DNA of 46,183 nucleotides. Origin: Brachionus koreanus (lineage: Eukaryota; Rotifera; Eurotatoria; Ploima; Brachionidae). The notes under the pieces are model-generated. The model ran no database searches. It worked only from the letters and a program-made list of their open reading frames with translations, and was not told where the DNA came from. Position 1 is the stretch's first letter; the number at the start of each line of letters is the position of its first letter. The translations under genes were made by a program, and so were the position numbers. The DNA lies in the NCBI GenBank assembly GCA_016987375.1, contig PJRA01000198.1, positions 1,232,444 through 1,278,626 of the forward strand, in the 5' to 3' direction. Positions 22,701 to 33,317 of the stretch are shown in pieces.

Positions 22701-25700
22701 GGTTCGATACGGAAGGCTTGTGATCGTGTCTGGGACCGGTTTCAGAATAGAGCGAAGATTGAATCGAGTCTCGTCGAGATAAATTGAGAGGCGGAGATGT
22801 AGATGAATAATTAGATGAGATAAAGCTCGCGTTGGCTATTTGTTCTGCTGTTTTTTTGCGCGGAGTGCGTACAATCGACAAGTTGAACGCTTGGAAATTT
22901 TTTTCGCTCGTTGTTGAAGAATTTTTATCAGGTGTCGAATTAAACAAAGTGGAAAATGAGAGATGTGCCGCTGGCGGTTGGGCGGGTAGTCTACGTCGCT
23001 GAGTTCCCGTCGAGTTAGGATAATTATTGCGGCTAAAGGCGCCATTCGGCTGCGTCGGAAAGCTCTTGTCCGATACTATGTCTGAATCGTCCGAAAAGCC
23101 TTTGGTAAAAAAATTTTGAACATTATCTAGTAGATTTTCGGTATTTAGACCAAAATCAATTTTATCCAAACCCATAAATTTAAACATATTGCTTTTAATT
23201 TAGTTTGGCTTAGTCCCAGTTTGGTTCTACAATGATTTCTAAAGTTGGACATGGGCGCTTTCATGGCGCTCAACTTAATTCGCTTGCATCTAGGCTTTAT
23301 TTTAAAGTTATTACTAGCGAAAAAGTTTTATCTCAAATTTTAACTAGAAATTTTATTAGAAAAAAAGACAAACGTTTAAAGTTTGTTTTTTTATATTAAA
23401 TATATAAAATTTATTGGAATTCTATTTATTGCTTATTTTCTGATACATAAAAGAGGGCCTAGCAGATAAACAGACTATAACAAATATATCTAATATTTTC
23501 CTGTTTTAATTCGATGAAATTAAAAAATTTTGTCGCTAAAAACAAAATAAATAAGGAAAATGCATTATTTTTTTAATATATGCTTGTATAAAATAATATG
23601 TTTGACATTGTGACTATTTAATATTCATATTGAGCGAATTAAGCTCTCAAATTTCCCAAAATATCACTTGATAATTGTGACATTTCATTTAATTTATTTA
23701 AAAAAAAAAAAACTGTTATTCAGTTTTGATTTAGAAAATTAAAGCAAGAAAAAAAAACTTAAGTACACTTATACTATTAAGACTTGACAAAAAATAAGTC
23801 AAATTTAATAGGCAACTCAGAGTCACCTCGTGAATTATTCTACAACAAATAAAAAAATCCATTAAATTAATTAATTCTATTTTTGAAGAAAAAAAAATTT
23901 GTCTAATTATTAAAATCGACACTGATCTCAGATCCTAGCAAAAATTTCATTTCAGCTGCAGAAAATTACTCATTTTGCCTAACTCACACTAAATATATTT
24001 CGTCTAAGAGAAATATTTTAATTTCTCATTGTTTCTAATTTGCCATAAAATTCTACTCAGATTAAAGCACTCAAATAAATTTGTAAATATAGTTGTGTTT
24101 TTCTAAAAATTGAAAATATCATTTCGACTTTAATTATCATCATGTGGTGCTCAGGTAATTTAAATTAAGCGACTAGAAAAGCGTGTTTCAATCTCTCTTT
24201 ATTTTTTAAAATAGATTACCTTATCATAATTCAAAAAGAAATAATGTTTAAACAATTTGGTTACAGGCAAATTATAGAAAATCGATTTCAAAATTATTGC
24301 TGTATTTCAAAAAGCATCTTTTTCTTATATCGTTGCTTATCTTATTGATCTTAAAAATTTAAATTAGATTTTTTAATATTTTCTATTATTGATTTTTTTG
24401 TTGACAGGAAGAATCAAATGAAAGATTTTTGGAGCTTGGTTTACATGAATTAAATCCGGTTGTGTATAAATGCCGCCTCGAATTTCCCCATTGAGATCTG
24501 AGTTTCTAATTTCTAACTATATTTCTTTCAGTGTCCTTTAAAAGCTATATAATATAAAAGATAAAGTTAGTGAATCAACGCACGTGCTGCAAATTTCAGT
24601 CTAAAATACATGTCATTTCGAGTACTAATCAAACTAATACTTTTTTCACGTTTTATTATCAGAAAGCTTTCAGCTTTTAAGCTATTCAATGAGAGAATTA
24701 CTAACTAAACAATTTATTGCTTGGTGCTTATAAATTATTAAATTAAAAAATTTAAATTTCATTAAAATACAAATTTTTAATTAATTATTTAGTAATTTTT
24801 TTACATTTAAAATTTTTTATTCTTAATATTGATTAAAAAAACAAATATTCAATTTACAAAAATTAGCTATAAATTACTCACACTTTGAGGCTCATTAGCG
24901 ATTTTTGATAAAAAATATATTGTAAAACTGAAAATAATAAATCATTATTTTTAAAGTCATTATTAGTTTTTTATTAATTACAAATTTGGTTGCAATATTT
25001 GCTAAAAATTTAGCTTATTTCACAATCTAAAAAACTGAAAACTATTCACTAACAAAAATTATTTCATTTTTTGTCAAACATGATTACTTTTGTGATAGAG
25101 GAAAAATTAACCTTTGCTTTAGCAGGGTAGAAATTACTTAAGTCGGCATGAATTTTGCTTGCACATCATGCAAAATTACTAATTCTGTTCGAAAATTAAA
25201 ATCGATTTTTGAGCTAATTAAAAAAAAAAAAAAAAAAAAAAACAAGAAACAAAAATGGTACGGTTATTAATCGTCTTCTTGTTATCCTAGGCGTCTGTTA
25301 ACAAGAACTTTTGGCCTAAAGAGACAAATCAAAATTGAGACTTGAAAACAGAAAAAAAAATTAAATAAAGCAAATTATTTTCAGTTATACAGTCACTCAC
25401 TTAATTTCCTAAGTGAATATAAATTTTATTTTTAAATTTGAACTACCTTAAAAATGAATAATTTTTCCCTTTAGGAATTCCGCTTGTTTTTCAAATTAAA
25501 AAAAAAAAACTAGCAAAACTATTCTGAGTAAATAATTCGCAAGAAAAAAATTCTATAATTAAAATAAGACTAATAATTTTATGGAATTTTATAACTAATA
25601 TTATATATGCAAAACTTATCATTATAATCGAAGCTAACTGCTTGCTTGGATAAACAAATTGAGAACACTCATTAAAAGGATCTCTTGAATTTATTTTTTT

Positions 25701-27523
25701 TTATAATTTTAAATTGATTAACTCAAACAACAAAAATATTTTGTCTCTATTGTGAATGAAATGCATAAGCCAACATATTATTATTTACCTTTATTTTATG
25801 AAAGCAATGAGCCCGACTTCAAACTAAATTAATAATTCAAATAGAAATAACAATAGAAAATATTGATTTTCGAACTTTTTTTTTTCATTTTCATTTAAGC
25901 TTTAAAACAAGAAGCATACATTAGAAGATTAAAAAGCTCATTTTTAACCAATAAACCAACTGAGACATTTTATATTTTTTTATCTGTTTAAAAAAAATGT
26001 CTCATAAAGTTTACTATTCTATTTGAATAATAATTATCAAATCGATCTAGAAAATTTAGGATGCACGAGCTTTTTTACATATAAAAAAATACATAATTCA
26101 AGTTAATAATTTGAAAAAAATAAGTATAGGTTATAATCAAATTTTGATTAAATATTCCTAAATTAGGATGAAAATAAATTGACTTAATTAAAAGCAATAT
26201 GCTTAGGGACTAACGTGATAAAAAACAACTTACAAGCTACATTTTGGCTCAAATTTGTTTCATTTAGCATTTCTTCTTCGTCTGTTGTGTCACCTTGTTG
26301 TTGTTGCTTTTGTTTCTCTATATCAGGCAATTTGCGGCTAAACTCAGTCTCGTTCAATTCATCATTTTGGTTTATGGTTCCATTTCCTGAATCATTTATT
26401 GAGCTCTTAAATAGTGACATTTTATTTTTTATTTTTTTGTCGGGTTTTTTTCTAAAATTTTTAACTATTTTGAAAAATAAAAGAAAAGAGGAGATGAGCT
26501 TTTTTCAAAAAATTACAATATGTTGTTGTCTATTAAAATTTTTTATCATTAAAAATAGAAAAAAACATAAATCAAAATCAAAGCAATTTTTACCCGATTT
26601 TGAATGCTTTTAAAAAGTAACAATGATTCACTATCAGACTCAAGGCTTGTATTCTAAAGTTTAATAGAATTTTTATTTATAAATAAAATTAATTTGAAAA
26701 AATTTTTTTTTCTACTTTTTTAAGGACTTGATCGAGAAGATCCAAATTTTGGTGCAATTCGACACTCTCGATTTCGTTTGATTCAATGTTTGACGATTCA
26801 ATGCGAGCGTTTATAATCAGTTTGTGACCGGTGCTGACTTGTGTTCCAATTATCTTATCGTCCTGAAGACACAATTCAGAGTCTAGAGATATTTGTATAT
26901 CATTTGCTGGTTCGTTCGAACAATTTGAATTTTTAATTTGTAAAAGCGGAAGCCAATACAAACCTAATAGATTGTCCCAAAGCACGCCCCTGTTCCATAA
27001 TTCAATGGTCAAGCCTATGTCTTGTTCGTTTATTTCACTTCAAAAATTAATTAGTTTGTTCAAGTTTTGTGTTTTAGAATTTTATTCTTACAAAAAAAAC
27101 TCTTCTTGCCATGACGGCTGAACACCTTGTATTACTTTAGTAGTCGATTTAACAGCTCCTATTTTGACCACTACATAACTATTAAAATTATTTCCAAGTT
27201 CATTTAAATGCGCTTCTTTAACTTTACAAAATAAATTAATTCAATAATTTTAAAAAATTTATTTAATAAAATATTTAAGTTTTTTATTTTGGTTTTAATT
27301 TTTTTTTTCTCTTTGAATTATAACAAAAAATAAAAATATTAAATTGGCTTATTTATCAATTTGATATTTGAATTTTTGTTTAAATAAATATCAAGTATCA
27401 TCAAATTCAAATATTTGTTATTGCTTTTCTGTTAATTTAAATCCAAGAAGAAGTCCTGGGATCTTTTGAGCGTAATATTTCATGCTAGATTAAGGACTTA
27501 CCTAATACGCATAAAATTGACAT
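10716..27523 (-). CDS. unc-13: UNC-13 / Munc13 long isoform, 12 exons, 1800 aa
   Basis: UNC-13 primes synaptic vesicles by opening syntaxin and templating SNARE assembly at the presynaptic membrane. Exons (-): 27523-27502, 27221-27092, 27037-26716, 26405-26234, 23126-22354, 18186-18116, 17936-17892, 17047-16826, 16680-16524, 16467-15878, 13680-13395, 13328-10716. Every junction keeps phase and the sum is 1801 codons. Domains: C2A residues 1-130 ([36 protein letters not shown]); calmodulin-binding helix about 458-473 ([16 protein letters not shown], key Trp kept); C1 660-709 with the HX12CX2C zinc pattern and [10 protein letters not shown]2B about 785-910 ([22 protein letters not shown]); MUN in the last exon; C2C near the end ([12 protein letters not shown]). 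The human length is about 1700-1735. The last seven joins are near certain; the 26716/26405 and 26234/23126 joins are the weakest. Five introns exceed 1 kb. Confidence 0.9.
13681..15877. other. UNC-13 intron between the two C2B exons
   Basis: This 2.2 kb intron separates exons that encode the halves of C2B ([18 protein letters not shown]). It holds a foldback element (described separately) and a perfect 9-bp inverted repeat, GGATAAGTC at 14004-14012 and GACTTATCC at 14035-14043, inside a patch where AACCAAAACTT occurs twice in direct orientation. Otherwise it is plain AT-rich sequence with no protein-like frame. Confidence 0.6.
14858..15222. repeat. Foldback / long terminal inverted repeat element
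   Basis: The left arm at about 14858-14984 and the right arm at about 15090-15222 are inverted copies. Over the best 83 bases, about nine in ten positions agree. Both arms share AATTCAGAAAAA, TGAATAACTTTTTTACTA and AGTTCTGTAAAATGCTTAAT, and both end in a weaker AGCTGTGAA / AGTTGTGAA outer part. The loop is about 105 bp. No ORF is present, so it is a non-autonomous element or foldback repeat inside the UNC-13 intron. The transcript could form a long hairpin. Confidence 0.75.
17307..17806 (-). CDS. unc-13: Alternative first coding exon of UNC-13 (short isoform)
   Basis: An ATG at 17806 opens a 500-nt frame ([18 protein letters not shown]...; Ser/Asp/Lys-rich, with a basic segment near residues 85-115) ending in NWSNKKP and a donor CCTAG|GTAATT at 17307. 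The trailing AG completes Arg with the A that begins the common exon at 17047, so this exon gives a 1455-residue isoform in phase that lacks C2A and the calmodulin helix. It cannot be joined in frame to the exons upstream: a join at its acceptor-like ATTAG reads into TAA at once. It therefore behaves as an alternative start rather than an internal exon, as in the long and short UNC-13 forms known in other animals. The transcript itself is inferred. Confidence 0.6.
17892..17936 (-). CDS. unc-13: UNC-13 45-nt exon encoding a CxxC motif
   Basis: This short exon encodes [14 protein letters not shown] (Cys at about residues 501 and 504 of the long model). It runs from the acceptor AAAG|ACC to a strong donor AAAAG|GTAAGAA. 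Its phase fits 18186-18116 upstream (AA|A) and 17047 downstream (AG|A). An ATG lies just upstream in the same frame (reading MQR), so it could also begin a transcript. A perfect 12-bp inverted repeat (CCGAGTCTTTTT at 17901, AAAAAGACTCGG at 17973) has one arm inside the exon and the other upstream of its acceptor. Vertebrate Munc13 has no CxxC pair here that I can recall. Confidence 0.55.
19267..19359 (-). CDS. unc-13: Candidate alternative first exon of UNC-13
   Basis: The ATG at 19359 opens a 31-codon frame ([20 protein letters not shown]...YTSLP), ending at a consensus donor CCA|GTAAGAT. It ends in phase 0 and can splice directly to the phase-0 exon at 18186 (NEPEPILKQ...). It cannot be an internal exon after the calmodulin-helix exon, because reading in phase 0 through the acceptor-like AAATAAAG meets TAG after four codons. 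The sequence is strongly helical. It could instead be the first exon of an unrelated nested gene, but no other downstream exon accepts it. Confidence 0.4.
19684..20640 (-). CDS. Uncharacterised 318-aa protein nested in an UNC-13 intron
   Basis: This is an uninterrupted ATG-to-TAA frame with coding-like composition, clearly less AT-rich than its flanks (contains [47 protein letters not shown]). No signal peptide or membrane segment is seen. The N-terminus is Ser-rich and polar; the C-terminal 80 residues are basic ([17 protein letters not shown]) and may be helical. There is no donor near its end, so it is a terminal or single exon and not part of the UNC-13 reading frame. It lies on the same strand in the 3.9-4.2 kb interval between exons 22354 and 18186. 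I recognise no family. It may be a nested gene or an alternative UNC-13-locus transcript. Confidence 0.55.
   Translation of the reverse strand: MNESEKRSLPRTSSSNSISQKPDAHKLSLPLKISHQDSVSNLSQTQQISELEWDKELDFVCKAESDTLSAYDLNERIQELLKQRILDFEMLSITESVKNLSSIDEPENEFENSDISSCIKQSMSWFNALEISPIDYPSAANLLTPVHCLTSDDIFTMKFFNKQSSRICSPLEEYKSLLYSPITFDLESNISYVNKDNVDQISNSMPDLRSRKNKDDKIRMMCKHKSLLELSNFNCTYVKRPESFGIKESGTRFSYSLPRMSRLQTIKCYINRLSEKVRTIIKETFTNRRKSASKASQLYSIREESYDIIELDASILKQ
20641..22353. other. UNC-13 intron segment, no gene
   Basis: AT-rich sequence between the nested ORF and the calmodulin-helix exon. It has several runs of A or T and no protein-like frame or repeat that I could support. The ORF at 21601-21792 is compositionally just poly-Phe/Leu/Lys from AT-rich DNA. 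Confidence 0.5.
22354..23187 (-). CDS. unc-13: UNC-13 calmodulin-helix exon with its own possible start
   Basis: An ATG at 23187 opens 278 codons ([20 protein letters not shown]...), disordered and rich in Ser, Asn and Pro. It ends in [17 protein letters not shown] and the donor AAC|GTAAGT. The end corresponds to the Munc13 amphipathic calmodulin-binding helix anchored on Trp (WLRAFNKVR in vertebrates). In the long model the exon is entered at an internal acceptor (CTACTAG|AT at 23126), which fits the phase left by 26234. Alternatively transcription starts just upstream and the ATG at 23187 is used. No acceptor upstream of 23187 preserves the frame, which favours one of these two readings. 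Confidence 0.65.
23188..26233. other. UNC-13 intron, 3 kb
   Basis: An AT-rich intron with a run of 23 A (25220-25242) followed by a short inverted repeat (TTCTTGTTA at 25276, TAACAAGAA at 25299). One less AT-rich, protein-like patch lies at about 24405-24500 (see findings). No exon could be joined in frame from it with confidence. Confidence 0.5.
25220..25242. repeat. Homopolymer A run (23 bases)
   Basis: An uninterrupted A tract, the longest homopolymer I noticed in the window. It could be a retroposition tail or slippage product. Just downstream a short ATG frame reads [11 protein letters not shown] then TAG; this is too short to call a gene. Confidence 0.8.
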
Positions 27524-30193
27524 TTTTTATCGATTAATGAAAATGAACTTTCATTGAAAAATGTGCCGAATATTAAAATTTTGAGTTAAGTAAAACATTG
27601 AATTTTAGTTGTTTGTTCTTCTTATGTATCATTTAGGCTAGTATTGTGGAATTTTTGTTCTTTTCGTTCGTCTTTTGGGCTAATGCTCACACTCGTTTAC
27701 ATTTTTTATCTACAAAAATTTTAAGTTTTTGGCTACAATGGATGGATTTATGTGTTAAAGCAAATTGAATGAAAACAACCAAATCGATAGAGAAAGAAAT
27801 TATGATAATTTGGCGAAAACCAAAACATATAAAAATCTATATATTTATAACAGAAATAATTATTCATGCTGCGTTCTTTCTGGTTATACGAGACTTATTG
27901 GAATTGTTGTTTTGTTAATTGAAACAGAAATATTTGTTGAAATTATGAAGAAAAAAACAAGGAAAAAGAAATTTCGATTTCATTTGAGCTTTTTAATCTT
28001 TTCTTGCTGGCTTTGTCGTTTATCTACTATTATGTTTTTGTTTGCATTGGAGCTCTTTTCTCTTAAACTTCCTAAAATATATATTAATTCTAAATAGAAC
28101 TGAATTGACTTATCATGCATCAATTTTAACTTGATCGAATGCTATCAAGTCTTTTCACCTTTTAGAATTAAACTCAACTCAAAGGTGTTTAATTTAATCG
28201 ATTTTTTTCATCTAAACCTATCAAGCATTAATTTATTTAATACATAATTTGCTTTAAAATTTATTTTCTTCGATCATAAAACAAAACAAGTTTTTAGCTA
28301 TTTCAGCATTTTAGGACTCAAAACTATTTTAATCTAATTTGTCTAAATTTTAATTAAACCCTAGATCGGAGCATTCACGCTATTTTGAATATTAGCAAAA
28401 ATACTTAAAGCAATTATACTTTTATTTGACTTAATTTGTTCAAAGAAAAAAGATTTATTTATTTTTTATTGATTTTTCATTTAAAAAATTAAAGATAAAA
28501 TAATTTAAAAACAACTTTGGAAATTAAAATATCTGTTTATTTAAGTGAATTCATCTGTGACTTACACCAAACTATCAAATATCTGCAACACTAAACGAAT
28601 TGTGTAATACTTATTCGGCAAAATATTTTAATAAGCTTGATTGATTTTATGACTTGATTGTTATTCAAATTTACCAATAAATTAAAAATTAAAGTTTAAT
28701 TTTAGAAAAAAAAATGAATTTAACAGCTCATCTTGTATTGATAATGTCCAACTTTTTAGACTTTATTCTATAAAAATTTTTAGACTTATTTGTAAAATTT
28801 ATTTTGAAACAAGTCTTTGAAATGATGAAAAAAGTAAAATAAACTAATTGATTTTTAAATAAAGATTTATTTTTATTTGATTGTCTAATAGTATTTCTAT
28901 TTTTCGGACCCTTTTTTCTTTCAAATTTATCTTTTGACTGGATTTATGCCTAATGTTACATTTGATTAAAAAAAGACCAAGTTTTTAAAGACCAGTATGT
29001 TTTTTATAAATCAATTGCTAATTTTTTCCTAATATGAATAAAATCTTTACATTATTGCTTAATGACTATTTTATTTATTTTGTTTTTCTAGAATAAAGTA
29101 GAAAAAGTAGAGCATTTATTATAGAATATGAGCTGTTTGATTCTAAAATTACACTAAAAATTTGTTGGCAATATGGACTCCACTTTTTCTATAAATTCCT
29201 CAATAATATTAACTTATTTCTTATAAAACTTTTCAACATTGACATTTAGGCTTTTTTTTATTTTTTTAATGTAAAACTAAATCAAAATAATCATTTGAAA
29301 TTTATGTTCAATTTTTTTTAGATTTAATTTTCATATTAAATTTCAAAACCGAAAGCTAAGTTTTGAATTATTATTTATTTTAAATAAGAGCTTAAATTGA
29401 GCCTAATTTTTAAGTTGATACACTACAGTTAAAATTGAAATATGATGATAAGCGTTTCATTAATCTAACATATTAATCGGGTTTAAATGTGCCCATCTCA
29501 TTTCATAGGTGTAGAGTGAATGAAAATTTTATTTATTTTCTTCAAAAACCTAAAGTTGAGTTTTTTTTTAATTGCTAATCTGGTTTAGTAAGATTTATTT
29601 TTATATCATTAGTTAGTGGATCTAGCTCTACTTATAGAATTTAAAGTTTAATTTAAATATCTAAGATATTTAATCTAAAATTTTTCAGAGAGAATTTGTA
29701 AAAACTTATTCTAATTTAATCATTTACATAGGAAGAGTCAAATTACTATTTAAAAAATGAATCACGTATATCACATGTAACTTTGAGAGACAATCACCTT
29801 TTTTGTCTAGCAATTTTGCTTATTATGTTTTTTTTTTCAAATATTTTTTTGACATGAAATAATAAATTAGTGAGTGCTTTATTTTAAAATAAAATATCTG
29901 GACACTTTTAACTAATTTTAGTTGTATATTTGTAGACAAATTCTTAAAAATAAATTATTTTAATTTTTCTCTAACTTATAATATTATATAATCAAAAAAA
30001 ACATATATATATATATATATGGTTTATCTAGATCATACAAAAATTATTTAAAAAGCAAACAAAATGCGTCTTATTAGAATACTAGATCTATGCTGAACTT
30101 TTTTTCAAGTTAGTTTCAAACCTTGCTTTTATTGTGGAAAATTTAAATCGCATGATTTTTTTAAAGCTTAAATTAACCTAGATAAGAAAAAAA
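27524..30193. promoter_or_regulatory. Divergent intergenic region between UNC-13 and the ORP gene
   Basis: The UNC-13 start (minus strand) and the ORP start (plus strand) face away from each other across 2.7 kb, so the interval must contain both promoters and any 5' untranslated exons. It is AT-rich throughout, with an alternating TA tract near the ORP end. I found no protein-like frame; the ORF at 27765-28097 is low-complexity Lys/Asn/Phe and lies where the UNC-13 5' leader would be. No specific binding site can be named from sequence alone. Confidence 0.5.
30002..30020. repeat. (TA)n microsatellite
   Basis: An alternating TA tract of about nine units roughly 175 bases upstream of the ORP start codon. 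Confidence 0.85.
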
Positions 30194-31543
30194 ATGAGCG
30201 ATGAATCCACTGCTGTTGAAACACAGCATAAAAATTATGAAGACCATGAATTTCGTGTATGTCTTCAAAGTGAAATGATCGATCGAAGCAAGTACTCGAT
30301 CTGGTCCATACTAAGACAATGTGTCGACAAAGAATTGTATAGATTCACAATACCAATTGTTTGGAATGAGCCTTTGAGTATGCTACAGCGTTTGGCTGAA
30401 AACATGAAATATTCAAACGACCTATTGGAAAAAGCCTCAGATTCATCAAACGCGATCGATCGCATGAAGCAAGTCGCTGCTTTTCTTGTCAGTTCAACCT
30501 CGATCCACAATGGTCGACTAAGCAAACCGTTCAATCCGCTCTTAGGCGAAACATACGAATACGTTAGTCCCGAAAAAAATTACCGAATTTGTTGCGAACA
30601 AGTAAGTCATCACCCACCAGTCTCAGCATATTATTCCGAGTCGATAAAATTGTCCAATTCGAATCCCAAATGGAAGTACTTTGGCTCTGTTCTGCCACAT
30701 ATGAAATTAAATATTCTAAATGCAAGTGTCGAAGCAATTCCCGAGGGCATTCAAACTGTTGAATTGCCCGATTACGATGAAGTATACACTTGGCATAACC
30801 TAAAAGTAAACGCTCATAATCTAGTCCTTGGTAAGTTGTGGTTTGAACATACAGGAAAAGCCGAAATTGTTAATCACAAACTAAAAATGAAATGTTTTCT
30901 CGAATACAAGCCATATTCTTGGTTTGTTCGCAACATGAACCGCTGCGAGGGCTATATACTCGATTCAAATGACAACAAGCTAGTGCTTCTCTATGGCAAA
31001 TGGGACGAATGTCTTTTTTGTACGGATAAAGTAAACAATCCGAGTGATTTTCACAAACGTGTGGAGAAAATAATCGCTATGAACGATCCTAACTATGAGA
31101 AGATTTGTCAAGATAAAGATAATTCACATTTGCAGTTATTATGGAAAGTAGACAAGCAAGACTTAGCAAATGAAAAATATTTTAATTTTACAAAGTTTAC
31201 TTTTAAACTTAATGAATTGCATGCTCAATTGAAAGAAAATGTTGTATTTAGTCAAGATAATAGGTTAATTTCTTTAGGCCCATTGCCATTTACTGATTCA
31301 CGTTATAGACCTGATATGAGATTTTATGAACAAGGTGAAATAGACGAAGCTGGACATGAAAAACATCGTTTAGAAGAAAAACAGCGTGAGAAGGCGCGCA
31401 AAGTTGACACACAAGAGCTGCCTGTTTGGAAACCTATGTGGTTTGCAAAGTGTAATCATCACATAGTTGAAAAAGAAGAAACTTGGATTTTTACTAACGA
31501 ATACTGGAATAGAGAGTTTGATAAGTGTCCTGATATATTTTGA
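30194..31543 (+). CDS. Oxysterol-binding-protein-related protein (ORP1/ORP2 type), single exon, 449 aa
   Basis: ORPs move sterols or phosphoinositides between membranes at contact sites. The protein is essentially one lipid-binding domain: WSILRQCVDKELYRFTIPIV near residue 37 (lid and start of the barrel), KPFNPLLGETYEYV at 111-124, the family signature EQVSHHPPVSAYY at 135-147, then GKLWFEHTGKAEIVNHK, and a C-terminal YRPDMRFYEQGEIDEAGHEKHRLEEKQRE-like segment ending in WIFTNEYWNREFDKCPDIF. The signature His-His pair and the Lys/Glu-rich end are intact. Overall it resembles vertebrate OSBPL2 and the C-terminal half of OSBPL1A. No ankyrin repeats, PH domain or clear FFAT motif is present, like short ORP forms. 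There is no intron in the coding part. The ATG at 30194 follows an A-rich leader. AATAAA occurs near 31660. Confidence 0.95.
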   Translation: MSDESTAVETQHKNYEDHEFRVCLQSEMIDRSKYSIWSILRQCVDKELYRFTIPIVWNEPLSMLQRLAENMKYSNDLLEKASDSSNAIDRMKQVAAFLVSSTSIHNGRLSKPFNPLLGETYEYVSPEKNYRICCEQVSHHPPVSAYYSESIKLSNSNPKWKYFGSVLPHMKLNILNASVEAIPEGIQTVELPDYDEVYTWHNLKVNAHNLVLGKLWFEHTGKAEIVNHKLKMKCFLEYKPYSWFVRNMNRCEGYILDSNDNKLVLLYGKWDECLFCTDKVNNPSDFHKRVEKIIAMNDPNYEKICQDKDNSHLQLLWKVDKQDLANEKYFNFTKFTFKLNELHAQLKENVVFSQDNRLISLGPLPFTDSRYRPDMRFYEQGEIDEAGHEKHRLEEKQREKARKVDTQELPVWKPMWFAKCNHHIVEKEETWIFTNEYWNREFDKCPDIF

Positions 31544-33317
31544 TAAAAATCTTAAATTACAATTCTGGTCTTTTGATAATATTTTATGTTTATCTTAGTA
31601 AATTTTACTCGAATTTTTTATTTTTTTTTCCTTAACTCAACCATTTAATATTATTATCAAAATAAAATTTTAATAGATTATCTTTACTCATATTTTGTTC
31701 ATATTTTTTTAAAATTATTCTTCTTCTTCTTTTGAATAATAAAACCACATGGATCAAATAATATATTTGTAAAAAAATTTAAATTTGTGACAGAAATCTA
31801 AATAGATAAATAAATGAACATTTAATTAATTTTAAATTCTTATTTTTTGACTTTAATTTGAAAGAAAAGTAGTTAGTACTCTTGTTTTATTAAGATTAAT
31901 TTTGAAAAAAAGATTGTTTTTATTTTCTTATTTAAAATGTAAATTAGATTCAAATAGTAAAGTTTTTCTGACAATTTTTTTAAGAACTAGTGATAAATTA
32001 CAAATTAAATTTGAATTTATTTGAATAAGTTTTTTTCTTTTACCAGCCATTCCTTTTGAAACTGAATCACAAGTAACAAAAAAAAAATTTAATTATACAA
32101 ATAAGTAATAAAATGAATAAAATATAAATAAAAATTTTATTTATAAGGTATTTGAAAAATAATAAAATGAATTGAAATATCTAAGAAGCTAAAAAATCTG
32201 CTTTTAAATCTGTCAATAAATAAATTAGAAAAAATTAATTAAAGGTTTTTATAAAAATGGTTCGTTACTATTTGCTTCCTTAATTTCACTCACATAATTT
32301 TAAATATGAATAAAATAAATCCATCAAATATGTAATTATATAGCAGCAATTTTTATTGAATTTGAATAAAGGAAACATTTAATAAATGGATTTAAACAAG
32401 TGATAAGGAAATCGTTTAAAAGCTTTATAAGAGAAAAAAACTTAAATTAAACAATTGAAGTTTTTTTTTCTTGAAAAATTTCACTTAAGATATAATAAGT
32501 TCAATTTTTTTACGAGAAAAAAATTGAGAAAATTGTATTTGTTCATAAATTTAAACAAAATAAATTAATCCAAGGCATTTTTAAAATATTCTTGTTTAGT
32601 GGTTTATTTTAAAGAATAAAAATAACTGACGACATTATCTGAGTCTGTTGAAAACTATGCAGTATGTTGAAAAAGTTTAGAAATTTTTTTATTATTTTAA
32701 TTAAGAGACTTTTTATTTAAAAAAAATGGTGAATAAAAAAAAGAAATATTTTCCTTATTTTTTATTTGAAAAATCAAACAATCTAATAACTTAAAAATCA
32801 AAAAAGCAACATGTAGGATTTTTTCTCTTCACTTTTTAACAAGCCATTTTAATGGATTTTGATTTTTAATCATTTCTTAAAGAATTTAATAATAAAATTA
32901 TGTCATTTTATACAGAAATTGACATTTAAGTTTAAAAAAATATTAAAAAAAAACAAATAAAATTATAAATTATCGTAAATTAAATTAATTTTTAAGTGTT
33001 TACACTATTTTTTGGCATTGTGAAATTTAATTCAAAACTTACAATACAATTTACATGTTCATTTATTGTGTAATCATCAATTTGCTGATCGACTTTCTTA
33101 ACCTAATGAGCATCTTTCATACAATTTTGCTTTTTTGTTATTTATAACAATATTTAAATTTTAAAATTACCACAAAACAAACTTTGCATATGTTTTAGTT
33201 ATGAAAAATATTTAGTGCTTACATTTGAATCGAATATAACATGTGTGCTATTATAAATTTGAAAAAGAAAAAAGAATTAATTTAATTTGAAAATAAATAA
33301 AATAAAATTTTTTGAAA
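31544..33317. other. Intergenic between ORP and UTP15
   Basis: A 1.8 kb AT-rich interval holding the ORP 3' untranslated region and the UTP15 promoter. No protein-like frame or repeat is supported. Confidence 0.6.

Noticed and set aside
25256..25345. Signal-peptide-like frame [11 protein letters not shown] after the poly-A run
   Set aside because: It stops after 11 codons, and the continuation in frame is also short. Chance is the simplest explanation.
26215..26613. 132-aa plus-strand ORF rich in Cys, Ser and Phe
   Set aside because: Antisense of the UNC-13 exon 26405-26234; the poly-Cys stretch is the complement of a CAA-rich Gln tract.
27765..28097. 110-aa plus-strand ORF upstream of UNC-13
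   Set aside because: Low-complexity Lys/Asn/Phe composition with no splice or homology support; lies in the divergent promoter region.
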